A DNA stretch of 64,000 nt, from the NCBI GenBank assembly GCA_905233825.1, contig CAJOFE010000030.1, forward strand, positions 1 through 64,000, in the 5' to 3' direction. The DNA comes from an uncultured Prevotella sp. GTDB lineage: Bacteria; Bacteroidota; Bacteroidia; Bacteroidales; Bacteroidaceae. The notes beneath the pieces are model-generated. The model saw only the letters and a program-made list of their open reading frames with translations, did not search any database and was not told where the DNA came from. The translations under genes were made by a program, and so were the position numbers. Below, in pieces: positions 55,459-63,306 of the stretch. Positions within the stretch are counted from its first letter, which is position 1, and each line of letters begins with the position of its first letter.

Positions 55459-56661
55459 ATGCTAGAAGGAAAGAAAATTGTATTGGGCATCACGGGCTCG
55501 ATAGCAGCCTATAAATCGTGCCTCATTATCCGCGAGCTGGTGAAGCGTGGAGCAGAGGTGCAGGTGGTCATCACGCCTGCGGGCAAGGAGTTTATCACGC
55601 CCATCACGTTGTCGGCTCTAACGCAGAAGCCAGTCATCAGCGACTTCTTCTCGCAGCGCGATGGCACGTGGCATTCACACGTGAAACTGGGGCTTTGGGC
55701 CGACGCAATGCTGATTGCACCTTGCACGGCATCGACTTTAGGCAAGATGGCTAACGGTGTGGCCGATAATATGCTTATCACCACCTACCTGTCGATGAAA
55801 GCCCCTGTGTTCATTGCTCCGGCAATGGACCTCGACATGTATGCCCATCCTACGACGCAGCAGAATATGGAACGGTTGCGTTCCTTCGGCAATCATATCA
55901 TAGAGCCACAGAGCGGATTCTTGGCCAGCGGTCTGGAAGGAAAAGGACGCATGGAGGAGCCGGAGAAGATTGTGGAATATTTGGATTCTACACTCACCAC
56001 TCACCACTCATCACTCACTTCTAAGAGAATCCTCATCACAGCAGGTCCTACCTATGAGAAGATTGACCCCGTACGTTTCATTGGCAATTATTCGAGTGGC
56101 AAGATGGGCTTCGCGTTGGCTGAGGAGTGCGCCAGTCGTGGGGCAGAGGTGACGTTGGTGGCTGGTCCTGTATCGCTGAAGACTGAGCATACGAACATAC
56201 ATCGCATTGATGTGGAGAGCTGCCAGCAGATGCACGACGCTGCCGTCGATGCCTTTAAAGACTGCGATGCTGCCATACTTTGTGCTGCCGTTGCCGACTT
56301 CCGTCCTGCTGAGGTGGCCACGCAGAAGATTAAGCGGGTGGGGGAGAACATGGACATTCATCTGGTGCCCAACCCCGACATTGCAGCCGAGCTGGGACGC
56401 ATGAAACGTGATGGTCAGGTGCTGGTGGGCTTTGCACTTGAGACCAACGATGAGCAGCAGAATGCTGAGAAGAAACTGGCGAAGAAGAACTTGGACTTCA
56501 TCGTACTGAACTCCCTACGCAACGAGGGCACTTGCTTCCGTAGCGACGAAAACCAGATCAGCATCATCAGTACTGCAGGACGTAAGGACTATGAGAAGAA
56601 GCCGAAGCAGCAGGTGGCTGCTGACATCATTGATGAACTGACTCAATTATTAACCAACTAA
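55459..56661 (+). CDS. coaBC: Bifunctional phosphopantothenoylcysteine decarboxylase/phosphopantothenate-cysteine ligase
   Basis: CoaBC makes 4'-phosphopantetheine for coenzyme A. The 400-residue protein has the CoaC flavoprotein half (residues ~1-170: GKKIVLGITGSIAAYKS, His in DGTWHSHVKL, PAMDLDMYAHPTTQQN) and the CoaB half (~188-400: ILITAGPTYEKIDPVRFIGNYSSGKMG). The linker (STLTTHHSSLTSKR, ~175-188) is encoded by a short tandem repeat at 55987-56024. The gene begins at the base following the exonuclease stop. Confidence 0.95.
   Translation: MLEGKKIVLGITGSIAAYKSCLIIRELVKRGAEVQVVITPAGKEFITPITLSALTQKPVISDFFSQRDGTWHSHVKLGLWADAMLIAPCTASTLGKMANGVADNMLITTYLSMKAPVFIAPAMDLDMYAHPTTQQNMERLRSFGNHIIEPQSGFLASGLEGKGRMEEPEKIVEYLDSTLTTHHSSLTSKRILITAGPTYEKIDPVRFIGNYSSGKMGFALAEECASRGAEVTLVAGPVSLKTEHTNIHRIDVESCQQMHDAAVDAFKDCDAAILCAAVADFRPAEVATQKIKRVGENMDIHLVPNPDIAAELGRMKRDGQVLVGFALETNDEQQNAEKKLAKKNLDFIVLNSLRNEGTCFRSDENQISIISTAGRKDYEKKPKQQVAADIIDELTQLLTN
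55987..56024 (+). repeat. Heptad tandem repeat in the coaBC linker
   Basis: Four copies of the ACTCACC/ACTCATC type lie in tandem and are in frame, coding for LTTHHSSLT between the two enzyme domains. Complementary AGTGATGAGTGA repeats occur before lptC, and the AGTGAAG type before the DUF4835 gene. Confidence 0.7.
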
Positions 56662-56673
56662 ACAACTACGATT

Positions 56674-57213
56674 ATGAACCTGAAAGGAACAAAGACAGAG
56701 AAGAATCTGCAAGAGGCATTTGCCGGTGAGTCGATGGCTCGCAACAAGTACACTTACTTTGCATCGAAGGCAAAGAAGGAAGGCTATGTACAGATAGCAG
56801 CCATCTTCGAGGAGACGGCTGGCAACGAGAAAGAGCACGCTAAGATGTGGTATAAATACCTGAACGGTGGTGCTGTGGGAAATACGGTGGAGAACTTAGC
56901 TGATGCTGCCAACGGTGAGAACTTCGAGTGGACTGACATGTATGCCCGCATGGCCCGTGAGGCTCGTGAGGAGGGCTTCGACGAGATTGCTGAGAAGTTC
57001 GAACTGGTGGGAGCCATCGAGAAAGAGCACGAGGAGCGCTATCGCAAGTTGTTGAAGAACATCGAGGACAAGAAGGTGTTCTCGAAGGATGGTGATGCCA
57101 TCTGGCAGTGTGCAAACTGCGGCCATATCGTCATTGGCAAGCAGGCTCCTGAGGTATGCCCCGTGTGCGACCATCCACAGGCCTACTTCCAAGTAAAGGC
57201 TGAAAACTATTAA
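56674..57213 (+). CDS. Rubrerythrin
   Basis: Rubrerythrin reduces hydrogen peroxide in anaerobes. The 179-residue protein has a ferritin-like di-iron helix bundle ([14 protein letters not shown] and [17 protein letters not shown] carry the metal-binding Glu and His) and a C-terminal rubredoxin-like domain with [10 protein letters not shown] and [11 protein letters not shown]. Length is typical. It is 12 bp after coaBC and probably belongs to the same transcript, suggesting constitutive rather than stress-only expression. Confidence 0.95.
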   Translation: MNLKGTKTEKNLQEAFAGESMARNKYTYFASKAKKEGYVQIAAIFEETAGNEKEHAKMWYKYLNGGAVGNTVENLADAANGENFEWTDMYARMAREAREEGFDEIAEKFELVGAIEKEHEERYRKLLKNIEDKKVFSKDGDAIWQCANCGHIVIGKQAPEVCPVCDHPQAYFQVKAENY

Positions 57214-57234
57214 TCGGGCTTCGCCCTAATGAAA

Positions 57235-57365
57235 AGTGAAGAGTGAAAAGTGAATAAAAAAGTGAAGAATACCGCTATGAAAAGAAAAATATTCTCTAAT
57301 TGGATAACTTGCAGGTTGCTGCTATGTGCAGCATTCTTCACCCTTCACTCTTCACTCTTCACTTC
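57235..57365. repeat. Complementary heptad repeats around the DUF4835 start
   Basis: AAGTGAAGAGTGAA (starting near 57235) has an exact 14-base reverse complement, TTCACTCTTCACTT, ending at about 57364 inside the signal-peptide codons. The start codon at 57277 lies in the loop between the two. Confidence 0.7.
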
Positions 57366-58224
57366 AACAATTGCTGCGCAGGAGTTGCAGGTGAGGATTA
57401 ACATCAACAGCTCGCAGGTGCAGGGTTCCGACAAGTCTGTGTTCGAGAACCTGAAGCAGACGATGGAGCAGTTTATGAACGAGCGGCAATGGACGGCGTT
57501 GCAGTTTCAGGAGAACGAGCGCATACAATGTACGTTCAGCATCACCGTCTCGAAATATGATGCAAGCGAGAACAAGTTCACTTGCTCGGCACTCATCCAG
57601 GCCAACCGTCCTGTCTATAATTCTGCCTATACTACTACATTATATAATAATAGGGACAGGAATTTCGACTTTGAGTTCGTAGAGTTCGACCAGTTGAACT
57701 TCACCGAGGAAATCATCGATAATCAGCTGGTGGCTCTCATGGCCTATTATGCCTACCTGATTATCGGCCTCGACCTTGACAGCTTTTCGCCGATGGGAGG
57801 CACTGACGTGCTGCAACGTTGCATGAACTTGGTCAATAATGCGCAGAACTTAGGCTTCTCTGGCTGGAAGTCATTCGATGATTCGCGTAACCGCTTCGCC
57901 ATTATCAACGATTATTTAGACGAGGCGATGCGTCCTTTCCGCCAGTTGCAGTATGACTACTATCGCAAAGGGCTTGACGAGATGGCGCAGAATGTGGAGC
58001 GAGGACGTACCAACGTGACTACCGCCCTGCAGGAATGTCTGAAGAAAGCTCATGAGGAGAAGCCCCTCAGCATGCTGCCCCAGATTTGGACCGACTATAA
58101 GAAGGACGAGCTGGCCAATATCTACAAAGGGAAAGGCACATCGAAGGAAAAGGAACAGGTATATGATATCCTCTTCTCCATCAACGCTTCACAAAACAAT
58201 TCGTGGGAGAAAATCAAGCAGTAA
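57277..58224 (+). CDS. DUF4835-family secreted protein
   Basis: The ~315-residue protein has a signal peptide ending STIAAQ and a mature part matching DUF4835: LQVRININSSQVQGSDKSVFENLKQTMEQF (quoted in part), VFENLKQTMEQFMNERQWT and DYYRKGLDEMAQN. This Bacteroidetes family is commonly downstream of coaBC, as here, usually with recN after it; recN is missing here. Function is unknown. The ATG at 57277 is preferred to a GTG at 57250. The signal peptide contains LHSSLFTS, encoded by the heptad repeat. Confidence 0.8.
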   Translation: MKRKIFSNWITCRLLLCAAFFTLHSSLFTSTIAAQELQVRININSSQVQGSDKSVFENLKQTMEQFMNERQWTALQFQENERIQCTFSITVSKYDASENKFTCSALIQANRPVYNSAYTTTLYNNRDRNFDFEFVEFDQLNFTEEIIDNQLVALMAYYAYLIIGLDLDSFSPMGGTDVLQRCMNLVNNAQNLGFSGWKSFDDSRNRFAIINDYLDEAMRPFRQLQYDYYRKGLDEMAQNVERGRTNVTTALQECLKKAHEEKPLSMLPQIWTDYKKDELANIYKGKGTSKEKEQVYDILFSINASQNNSWEKIKQ

Positions 58225-58225
58225 A

Positions 58226-59773
58226 CTACAACCCTCTTTCTGCCCAGTCGCCTCTGTCGAGGTTTCTGTAGCCGATGGCTTCTGCGATGTGCTGTAACTG
58301 CACATGCTCTGAATTGTCCAAGTCTGCGATGGTCCTTGCAACCTTGAGAATTCTGCTATAGGCTCGTGCAGAGAGCTTCAGTCGTTCCATCGCCATGCGT
58401 AACATGTCCAATGAGGCTGCATCGGGTTCTGCAAATTGATGAAGCATACGTTCCGTCATTTGGGCGTTGCAGTGAACCCCCTTGGAATTCTTGAAGCGAG
58501 CCTCTTGTATCTGTCGTGCCCTAATTACCCTTTCACGTATCTTTTCGCTGGGTTCTCCTGGTTTCATCTTGCTTAAGTCGGAGAACGGCACATTCTGAAG
58601 CTCTATCTGTAGGTCTATACGGTCGAGAAGGGGACCGCTGATCTTTGAGAGATAATGACTAATCTGACCAGGAGTACAGGTACACTTATGCATAGGGTCG
58701 CCATAATATCCGCATGGGCAAGGATTCATAGAAGCCACCAGCATAAACGAGCAAGGGTACTCTACCGTATATTGTGCTCTGGTAATAGTTATCTTCCTGT
58801 CTTCTATGGGTTGTCTGAGTATCTCCAAGGTAGCTCGATTGAACTCTGTAAGCTCATCGAGAAAGAGCACCCCATTGTGGGCTAAAGACACCTCACCAGG
58901 CATAGCCTTGGTCGTTCCTCCGGCCAGACCTACTTGTGAGATGGTGTGATGGGGGCTTCGGAAAGGACGCTGTGAGATGAGCGACACGTTGCCGCCCAGC
59001 TTTCCTGCAACGGAATGAATCTGCGTCGTCTCTAAGCTCTCGGCCAATGAGAGAGGGGGCAGGATGGACGGCAGACGCTTGGCCATCATCGACTTGCCAC
59101 TACCTGGCGGACCGATGAGGATGATGTTGTGTGAACCTGCAGCTGCAACCTCCAAGGCTCTTTTCACACTTTCCTGTCCTTTGACATCAGAGAAATCCAT
59201 ATCAAAGCTATACTGATGTTCGTAGAACTCTTTCCGTGTATCTACCACCATAGGCTCGTAGCTGTTGTTGCCATTCAAGAAAGAAACGACGTCAGCCAGG
59301 TTCTCCATGCCATAGACATCAAGGTTATTGACTACGGCAGCCTCACGGATATTCTCTTTGGGTACAATCAGGCCTTTATATTTCTCTTTTCTTGCACGTA
59401 TGGCGATGGGCAGCACGGCACGTACTGGCTTCAGCTTGCCGTCAAGACCCAGTTCGCCCACCAGCATGTACTTATCAAGACGGTCATTGTCTATTCTCCC
59501 GTCTGCCGCCAGTATTCCAATGGCTATCGGCAGGTCGAAGCTGCTGCCTTCTTTCTTCAGGTCGGCAGGCGAGAGGTTGATGGTCAGCTCTGCCGTAGGA
59601 ATCCTGAAACCGATGTTTGGAAGTGCCGCACATATTCTGTCGTAGCTTTCCTTGACAGCAGTATCAGCAAGTCCCGACAACTTGAATAATGTACCTCTTG
59701 CCAGGTTCGTTTCTATCGTGATGACTGTTGCCTCCAGTCCAATCACAGCTGCACTAAATGTTTTTACTAACAT
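58226..59773 (-). CDS. comM: YifB/ComM-family magnesium-chelatase-like AAA+ ATPase
   Basis: The 515-residue protein has an N-terminal Lon-protease-like fold (residues ~1-170, ending near GMENLADVVSFL), then an AAA+ domain with Walker A GPPGSGKSMMAKRLPSIL and Walker B VLFLDELTEF, and a C-terminal Mg_chelatase_C region; MNPCPCGYYGDPMHKCTC is the conserved Cys-rich segment. ComM is a hexameric helicase for branch migration in natural transformation. A TACCTTTG box (59801-59794, minus strand) lies upstream. Confidence 0.93.
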   Translation of the reverse strand: MLVKTFSAAVIGLEATVITIETNLARGTLFKLSGLADTAVKESYDRICAALPNIGFRIPTAELTINLSPADLKKEGSSFDLPIAIGILAADGRIDNDRLDKYMLVGELGLDGKLKPVRAVLPIAIRARKEKYKGLIVPKENIREAAVVNNLDVYGMENLADVVSFLNGNNSYEPMVVDTRKEFYEHQYSFDMDFSDVKGQESVKRALEVAAAGSHNIILIGPPGSGKSMMAKRLPSILPPLSLAESLETTQIHSVAGKLGGNVSLISQRPFRSPHHTISQVGLAGGTTKAMPGEVSLAHNGVLFLDELTEFNRATLEILRQPIEDRKITITRAQYTVEYPCSFMLVASMNPCPCGYYGDPMHKCTCTPGQISHYLSKISGPLLDRIDLQIELQNVPFSDLSKMKPGEPSEKIRERVIRARQIQEARFKNSKGVHCNAQMTERMLHQFAEPDAASLDMLRMAMERLKLSARAYSRILKVARTIADLDNSEHVQLQHIAEAIGYRNLDRGDWAERGL

Positions 59774-59880
59774 ATAGGTCTAGTTGTTTTGTGCAAAGGT
59801 ACAACAATTTTTCGGAATACAAAAGGAGTAGGTACTTTTTTGCCAATAACAACCCAAATTTTAAAAGCTCAAACAGGATT

Positions 59881-60040
59881 GTTAAAGTTTCACAATCGGC
59901 GAAAAGTTGTGTTAAAGGGGTAGCTGCCTCCTTTTTTAAACGAGCGGCCTGCTATTTTCATTTAGGAGGGCGCTAGTTTCAACGAGCGACGTGCTTGTTT
60001 TGTTTTGGAGCGTGCTAAATCATTTTTGCTACGTCCAAAA
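59881..60040 (-). repeat. 21-bp phased array with tail, locus 5
   Basis: Read on the minus strand the units begin GCACGCTCC (60015), GCACGTCGCTC (59994), GCGCCCTCCTAAATG (59973) and GCAGGCCGCTC (59952), each 21 bp, followed by GGAGGCAGCTACCCC and TTTAACACAACTTTT. This matches 22057-22191 over ~135 bp. On the plus side a further unit GCTACGTCCAAAA starts at 60028. Confidence 0.85.
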
Positions 60041-60128
60041 ATGAAAAAGGTGGCCTCTTTTGGATAAAAAGATGCCTTCTTCAGGGCCAAAAGGTGCCTT
60101 CTCTAAGGCCAAGAAACGGCGTCTTTTT
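60041..60128 (+). repeat. 22-bp repeats, locus B
   Basis: Units start GGTGGCCTCTTTTGG, GATGCCTTCTTCAGGG, GGTGCCTTCTCTAAGG and a decayed AACGGCGTCTT at a 22-bp period. They follow the 21-bp unit at 60028 without a gap. The same unit type occurs at 21631-21740. Confidence 0.75.
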
Positions 60129-60130
60129 TT

Positions 60131-60162
60131 GTATATACGCGCGCGTGTATGCGCGCGCACAT
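60131..60162. other. Alternating purine-pyrimidine tract (Z-DNA-prone)
   Basis: From GTATATACGCGCGCG to GCGCGCGCACAT all 32 bases alternate purine and pyrimidine without a break, rich in CG steps. Such runs readily adopt left-handed DNA under supercoiling. Confidence 0.85.
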
Positions 60163-60454
60163 TTAAATTTTTTCAATAAAAAATCTGCACTTCTGTTACG
60201 GTTCGTTGTTAACTGTTGCAAGACAATAAGATAGATAGGTGCAGATATGGTGACAATAGTGACAGATATGATGATTTTTGGCCCCAAAACCTGCATTTTT
60301 TTGAAGAAAAACTTTCAAAAAAGATCAAAAATACTCAAAATCGGACTGGAAAACCGCAAGATTCGCCTGTTTTTACCCCCAAATTGGCCGTTTTGGGGCA
60401 GAAATGCAGCAGAAAAATACCAAAATTCAACAAAAAACAGAAAAAACGATAAAA

Positions 60455-61057
60455 TTAGTTGAGACCAAAGAGGGAGCGCAGGCCACTATCGACGCCCGAG
60501 AATCCCATGAAGGCCAGACTGAGCAGGCCGGCGCTGATGAGCACGATGGCCATTCCGCGCATGCCCTTGGGGATGTTAGTCAGCTCCAGCTGTTCGCGTA
60601 TGCCGGCAAAGACGGTCAGCGCCAGTCCGAAGCCGAGGGCTGTGGAGAAGGCATACATGATGCTCTGTGCCAGGTTGTAGTCTTTCTGAATGACGAGGAT
60701 GGCCACGCCCAAAACGGCGCAGTTGGTGGTGATGAGTGGCAAGAAAATGCCTAATGCCTGATAGAGGGCTGGGGAGACCTTCTTCAGCATAATCTCTACC
60801 ATTTGTACCAGCGAGGCGATGACAAGGATGAAGGCGATGGTCTGCAGATACTCCAGTCCGTTAGGAACGAGCACGTAGGTCTGTACAAGCCAGGTGACGA
60901 TGGTGGCCAGCACCATGACGAAGGCTACGGCTGCTGACATGCCCAGCGACGTGTCAATCTTCTTGGAGACGCCCAGGAAGGGGCAGATACCCAGGAACTG
61001 CGCCAACACGATGTTGTTGACGAAGATGGCGGAGATGAATATGAGTATGTATTCCAT
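60455..61057 (-). CDS. rnfA: Electron transport complex subunit RnfA
   Basis: RnfA is a six-helix membrane subunit of the Rnf complex, which moves electrons from ferredoxin to NAD+ and pumps Na+ or H+. The 200-residue protein starts MEYILIFISAIFVNNIVLAQ and has FLGICPFLGVSKKI and LITTNCAVLGVAIL; the paired cysteines in these two segments hold an iron-sulfur centre in the membrane. It is the last gene of the operon, 3 bp after rnfE. Confidence 0.95.
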   Translation of the reverse strand: MEYILIFISAIFVNNIVLAQFLGICPFLGVSKKIDTSLGMSAAVAFVMVLATIVTWLVQTYVLVPNGLEYLQTIAFILVIASLVQMVEIMLKKVSPALYQALGIFLPLITTNCAVLGVAILVIQKDYNLAQSIMYAFSTALGFGLALTVFAGIREQLELTNIPKGMRGMAIVLISAGLLSLAFMGFSGVDSGLRSLFGLN

Positions 61058-61060
61058 TTC

Positions 61061-61639
61061 TTATTTTAGTTTATTGACGATAGCGATGAGGAAGCCCAGG
61101 GTGATGAAGGCTCCTGGGGGCAGGATGAAGAGCAGAATGTTAGTGGTCTCGGGCAGGAGCATGAAGCCGAAGATGCTGCCTGCTCCCAACAGCTCGCGGA
61201 TGATGCCCAGTAGGGTGAGGGCGATGGTGAAGCCCAAGCCGATGCCGATGCCGTCGAAGAGCGAAGCCAAGGGACTGTTCTTCGCAGCAAATGCTTCTGC
61301 ACGTCCCAGGATGATGCAGTTCACCACGATGAGGGGGATGAAGAGTCCCAGCGCTTTGTCTATATCAGGCAGGAAAGCCTTGATAATCAGCTGCAACACG
61401 GTGACGAAAGCAGCGATGACGACAATGAACACGGGGATGCGCACCTTGTCAGGCGTGAGCATCTTCAACAGCGAGATGACGACGTTGGTGCAGATGAGCA
61501 CAGCCATCGTGGCTAGGCCCATCGCCATACCGTTCATGGCTGAGGTCGTGGTGGCGAGGGTAGGGCACATGCCCAGCATCAGGACGAACGTGGGGTTCTC
61601 CTTGATGATTCCGTTCTTTATGATACTTATATAGTTCAT
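61061..61639 (-). CDS. rnfE: Electron transport complex subunit RnfE
   Basis: RnfE is the membrane partner and homologue of RnfA. The 192-residue protein starts MNYISIIKNGIIKENPTFVL and has MLGMCPTLATTTSAMNG and IPLIVVNCIILGRAEAF, the pseudo-symmetric counterparts of the RnfA cysteine motifs. Its start is 54 bp after the rnfG stop, with short TTTGCTATTGGCAATTGGC repeats in the gap. Confidence 0.94.
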   Translation of the reverse strand: MNYISIIKNGIIKENPTFVLMLGMCPTLATTTSAMNGMAMGLATMAVLICTNVVISLLKMLTPDKVRIPVFIVVIAAFVTVLQLIIKAFLPDIDKALGLFIPLIVVNCIILGRAEAFAAKNSPLASLFDGIGIGLGFTIALTLLGIIRELLGAGSIFGFMLLPETTNILLFILPPGAFITLGFLIAIVNKLK

Positions 61640-61693
61640 ATTCTATGCTATTTGCTATTGGCAATTGGCTAAAAGCAAACTGCTAACAGCAGA

Positions 61694-62308
61694 TTATTTT
61701 CTTTGTTTTGTTGCTCCCGACTGGGCATCGGTGATGTTACCTTTATATGCGTTGTAGGCATTGGTGACGGCCAGCAGGAAGGCGCGGCTGGTGATGGTCG
61801 AGGCGGTGATGGCATCGACGTTGCCACCATCTTTCGAGACGGTCAGCCCCTCGGCTGGGTTTTTGCCGATGATGCAGCCTTTGCCGTCTTTCTGGAACCA
61901 TTGGTCGGCCTTGGCTCCCAGTCCTGGTGTCTCCTGATGTTCCAGCAGGGTGTAGCCCAGGATGTTTCCGTCGTGGTCGAAGCCCACGAGCACCTTCAGC
62001 TCGCCGCCGAAGCCCATCGTGGAACTCTGCACGGCAGCACCTTTCTCATTATTATATATGATGTAGATAAGCTCCTTGCCGTTTGCTTCTGTCGTTTTGA
62101 CGGTGTCGATCTTGCTGACGGTCAGGTTATCGCCTTGCGGTTCAGCCTGCATCACCGTCTTGATGCCGTTCTCTAATTCCAACTGCTTCTGCTCGCTGAT
62201 AGGGCCGGCAGTGACATGATTGACGAAGGCCAGCAGGCATCCCATGATGACGGCTACGCCTGTCAGCACGAGCACCATGTTGGTTAAAGATGATTCCAAC
62301 TTTTTCAT
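61694..62308 (-). CDS. rnfG: Electron transport complex subunit RnfG
   Basis: RnfG is a periplasmic flavoprotein anchored by one N-terminal helix (TNMVLVLTGVAVIMGCLLAF). The 204-residue protein has the FMN-binding motif VDAITASTITSRA, in which a Thr carries covalent FMN, and GFGGELKVLVGFD and ETPGLGAKAD of the FMN_bind fold. Its ATG overlaps the rnfD stop as ATGA, so translation is coupled. An upstream open frame exists but lies in rnfD coding DNA. Confidence 0.94.
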   Translation of the reverse strand: MKKLESSLTNMVLVLTGVAVIMGCLLAFVNHVTAGPISEQKQLELENGIKTVMQAEPQGDNLTVSKIDTVKTTEANGKELIYIIYNNEKGAAVQSSTMGFGGELKVLVGFDHDGNILGYTLLEHQETPGLGAKADQWFQKDGKGCIIGKNPAEGLTVSKDGGNVDAITASTITSRAFLLAVTNAYNAYKGNITDAQSGATKQRK

Positions 62309-63306
62309 TGGGCAACCTCCTCTCCGAAGCGGCGTGGCTTCACATAGTTGTTGATGAGTGGCGTAAAGGCATTCATGATGAGAATGGCAAACGACATGCC
62401 TTCGGGATAGCTGCCCCAGTTGCGGATGATGATGGTGAGCAGTCCGATGCATACGCCATAGATGAGCTGTCCCTTAGGTGTCATGGGCGACGTGACGTAG
62501 TCTGTGGCCATGAAGATGGCACCCAGTAGCAGACCACCGCTCAGGATGACTGTAGTGGGGTCGGCATAGACAGGGTTGATGAGATGCATGAGGGCACTGA
62601 AGGCAAAAACCGTTCCGATGATGCTGACAGGGATGTGCCAGGTGATGATTTTCTTCCACAGCATATAGACGAAACCAATCAGCAGGGCCAGTCCGCAAAT
62701 CTCGCCGATAGTGCCTGCACCGCCTCCCATTGATTGGTCGCCTAAAAGCAGGCTGAAGGCATCGGGCAGCTGGTTGAGCACGCTGATGTCGCCTGTCTTG
62801 ATAGCTTCCTTCATCACAGCTAATGGCGTGGCACCCGTCGTGGCGTCGGTATAGCTGAGCAGTTGTCCAGGTTCCGGCCAGCTGGTCATTTGTGCAGGGA
62901 AGGCCACCAACAGGGCACAGCGTCCCACCAAGGCAGGATTGAAGATGTTGTTTCCCAGTCCGCCAAAGGTCATCTTTGCCACGCCGATGGCAAACAGGGC
63001 GCCGATGATGATGATCCAGATGGGCAGGTTCGACGGCAGGTTCATGCCTAATAGCAGACCTGTCAGCGCAGCAGAGCCGTCGGCTATGGTATTACGTGGG
63101 TTCTTGAGGATGTATTTGTTGATGGCCCACTCTAACAGGACACAGGATGCCACGCTGGTCAGACACACAATGGCCGAGCCGATGCCGAAGTACAGGAACG
63201 ACACGAGCAGGGCAGGCAACAAGGCAATGATGACACCTCGCATGTTGCGCTCTACGGAGTCGGTGCCGTGGGAGTGGGGAGATAGTGATACGACTAGTTT
63301 ACTCAT
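62305..63306 (-). CDS. rnfD: Electron transport complex subunit RnfD
   Basis: RnfD is a multi-helix membrane subunit with covalent FMN. The 333-residue protein starts MSKLVVSLSPHSHGTDSVER and has the covalent-flavin motif DATTGATPLAVMK, where the Thr after GA is modified, plus GGLGNNIFNPALVGRC and FMATDYVTSPMTPKG. It overlaps rnfC by 4 bp (ATGA) upstream and rnfG by 4 bp downstream, indicating tight coupling. The start at 63306 is the family start. Confidence 0.95.
   Translation of the reverse strand: MSKLVVSLSPHSHGTDSVERNMRGVIIALLPALLVSFLYFGIGSAIVCLTSVASCVLLEWAINKYILKNPRNTIADGSAALTGLLLGMNLPSNLPIWIIIIGALFAIGVAKMTFGGLGNNIFNPALVGRCALLVAFPAQMTSWPEPGQLLSYTDATTGATPLAVMKEAIKTGDISVLNQLPDAFSLLLGDQSMGGGAGTIGEICGLALLIGFVYMLWKKIITWHIPVSIIGTVFAFSALMHLINPVYADPTTVILSGGLLLGAIFMATDYVTSPMTPKGQLIYGVCIGLLTIIIRNWGSYPEGMSFAILIMNAFTPLINNYVKPRRFGEEVAQ

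Larger units (their letters stand above)
59774..60454. other. Repeat-rich spacer between comM and rnfA
   Basis: No gene is seen. After the comM promoter box it contains the inverted copy of the 21-bp array with tail (59881-60040), two to four 22-bp units (60041-60128), a 32-nt alternating purine-pyrimidine run (60131-60162), and about 280 bp of unremarkable A-rich sequence. Confidence 0.6.

Noticed and set aside
60455..60754. Plus-strand protein genes opposite rnfA, rnfE and rnfD
   Set aside because: They are frame shadows of membrane-protein genes with low-complexity Met/Ser/Arg or His-rich composition.
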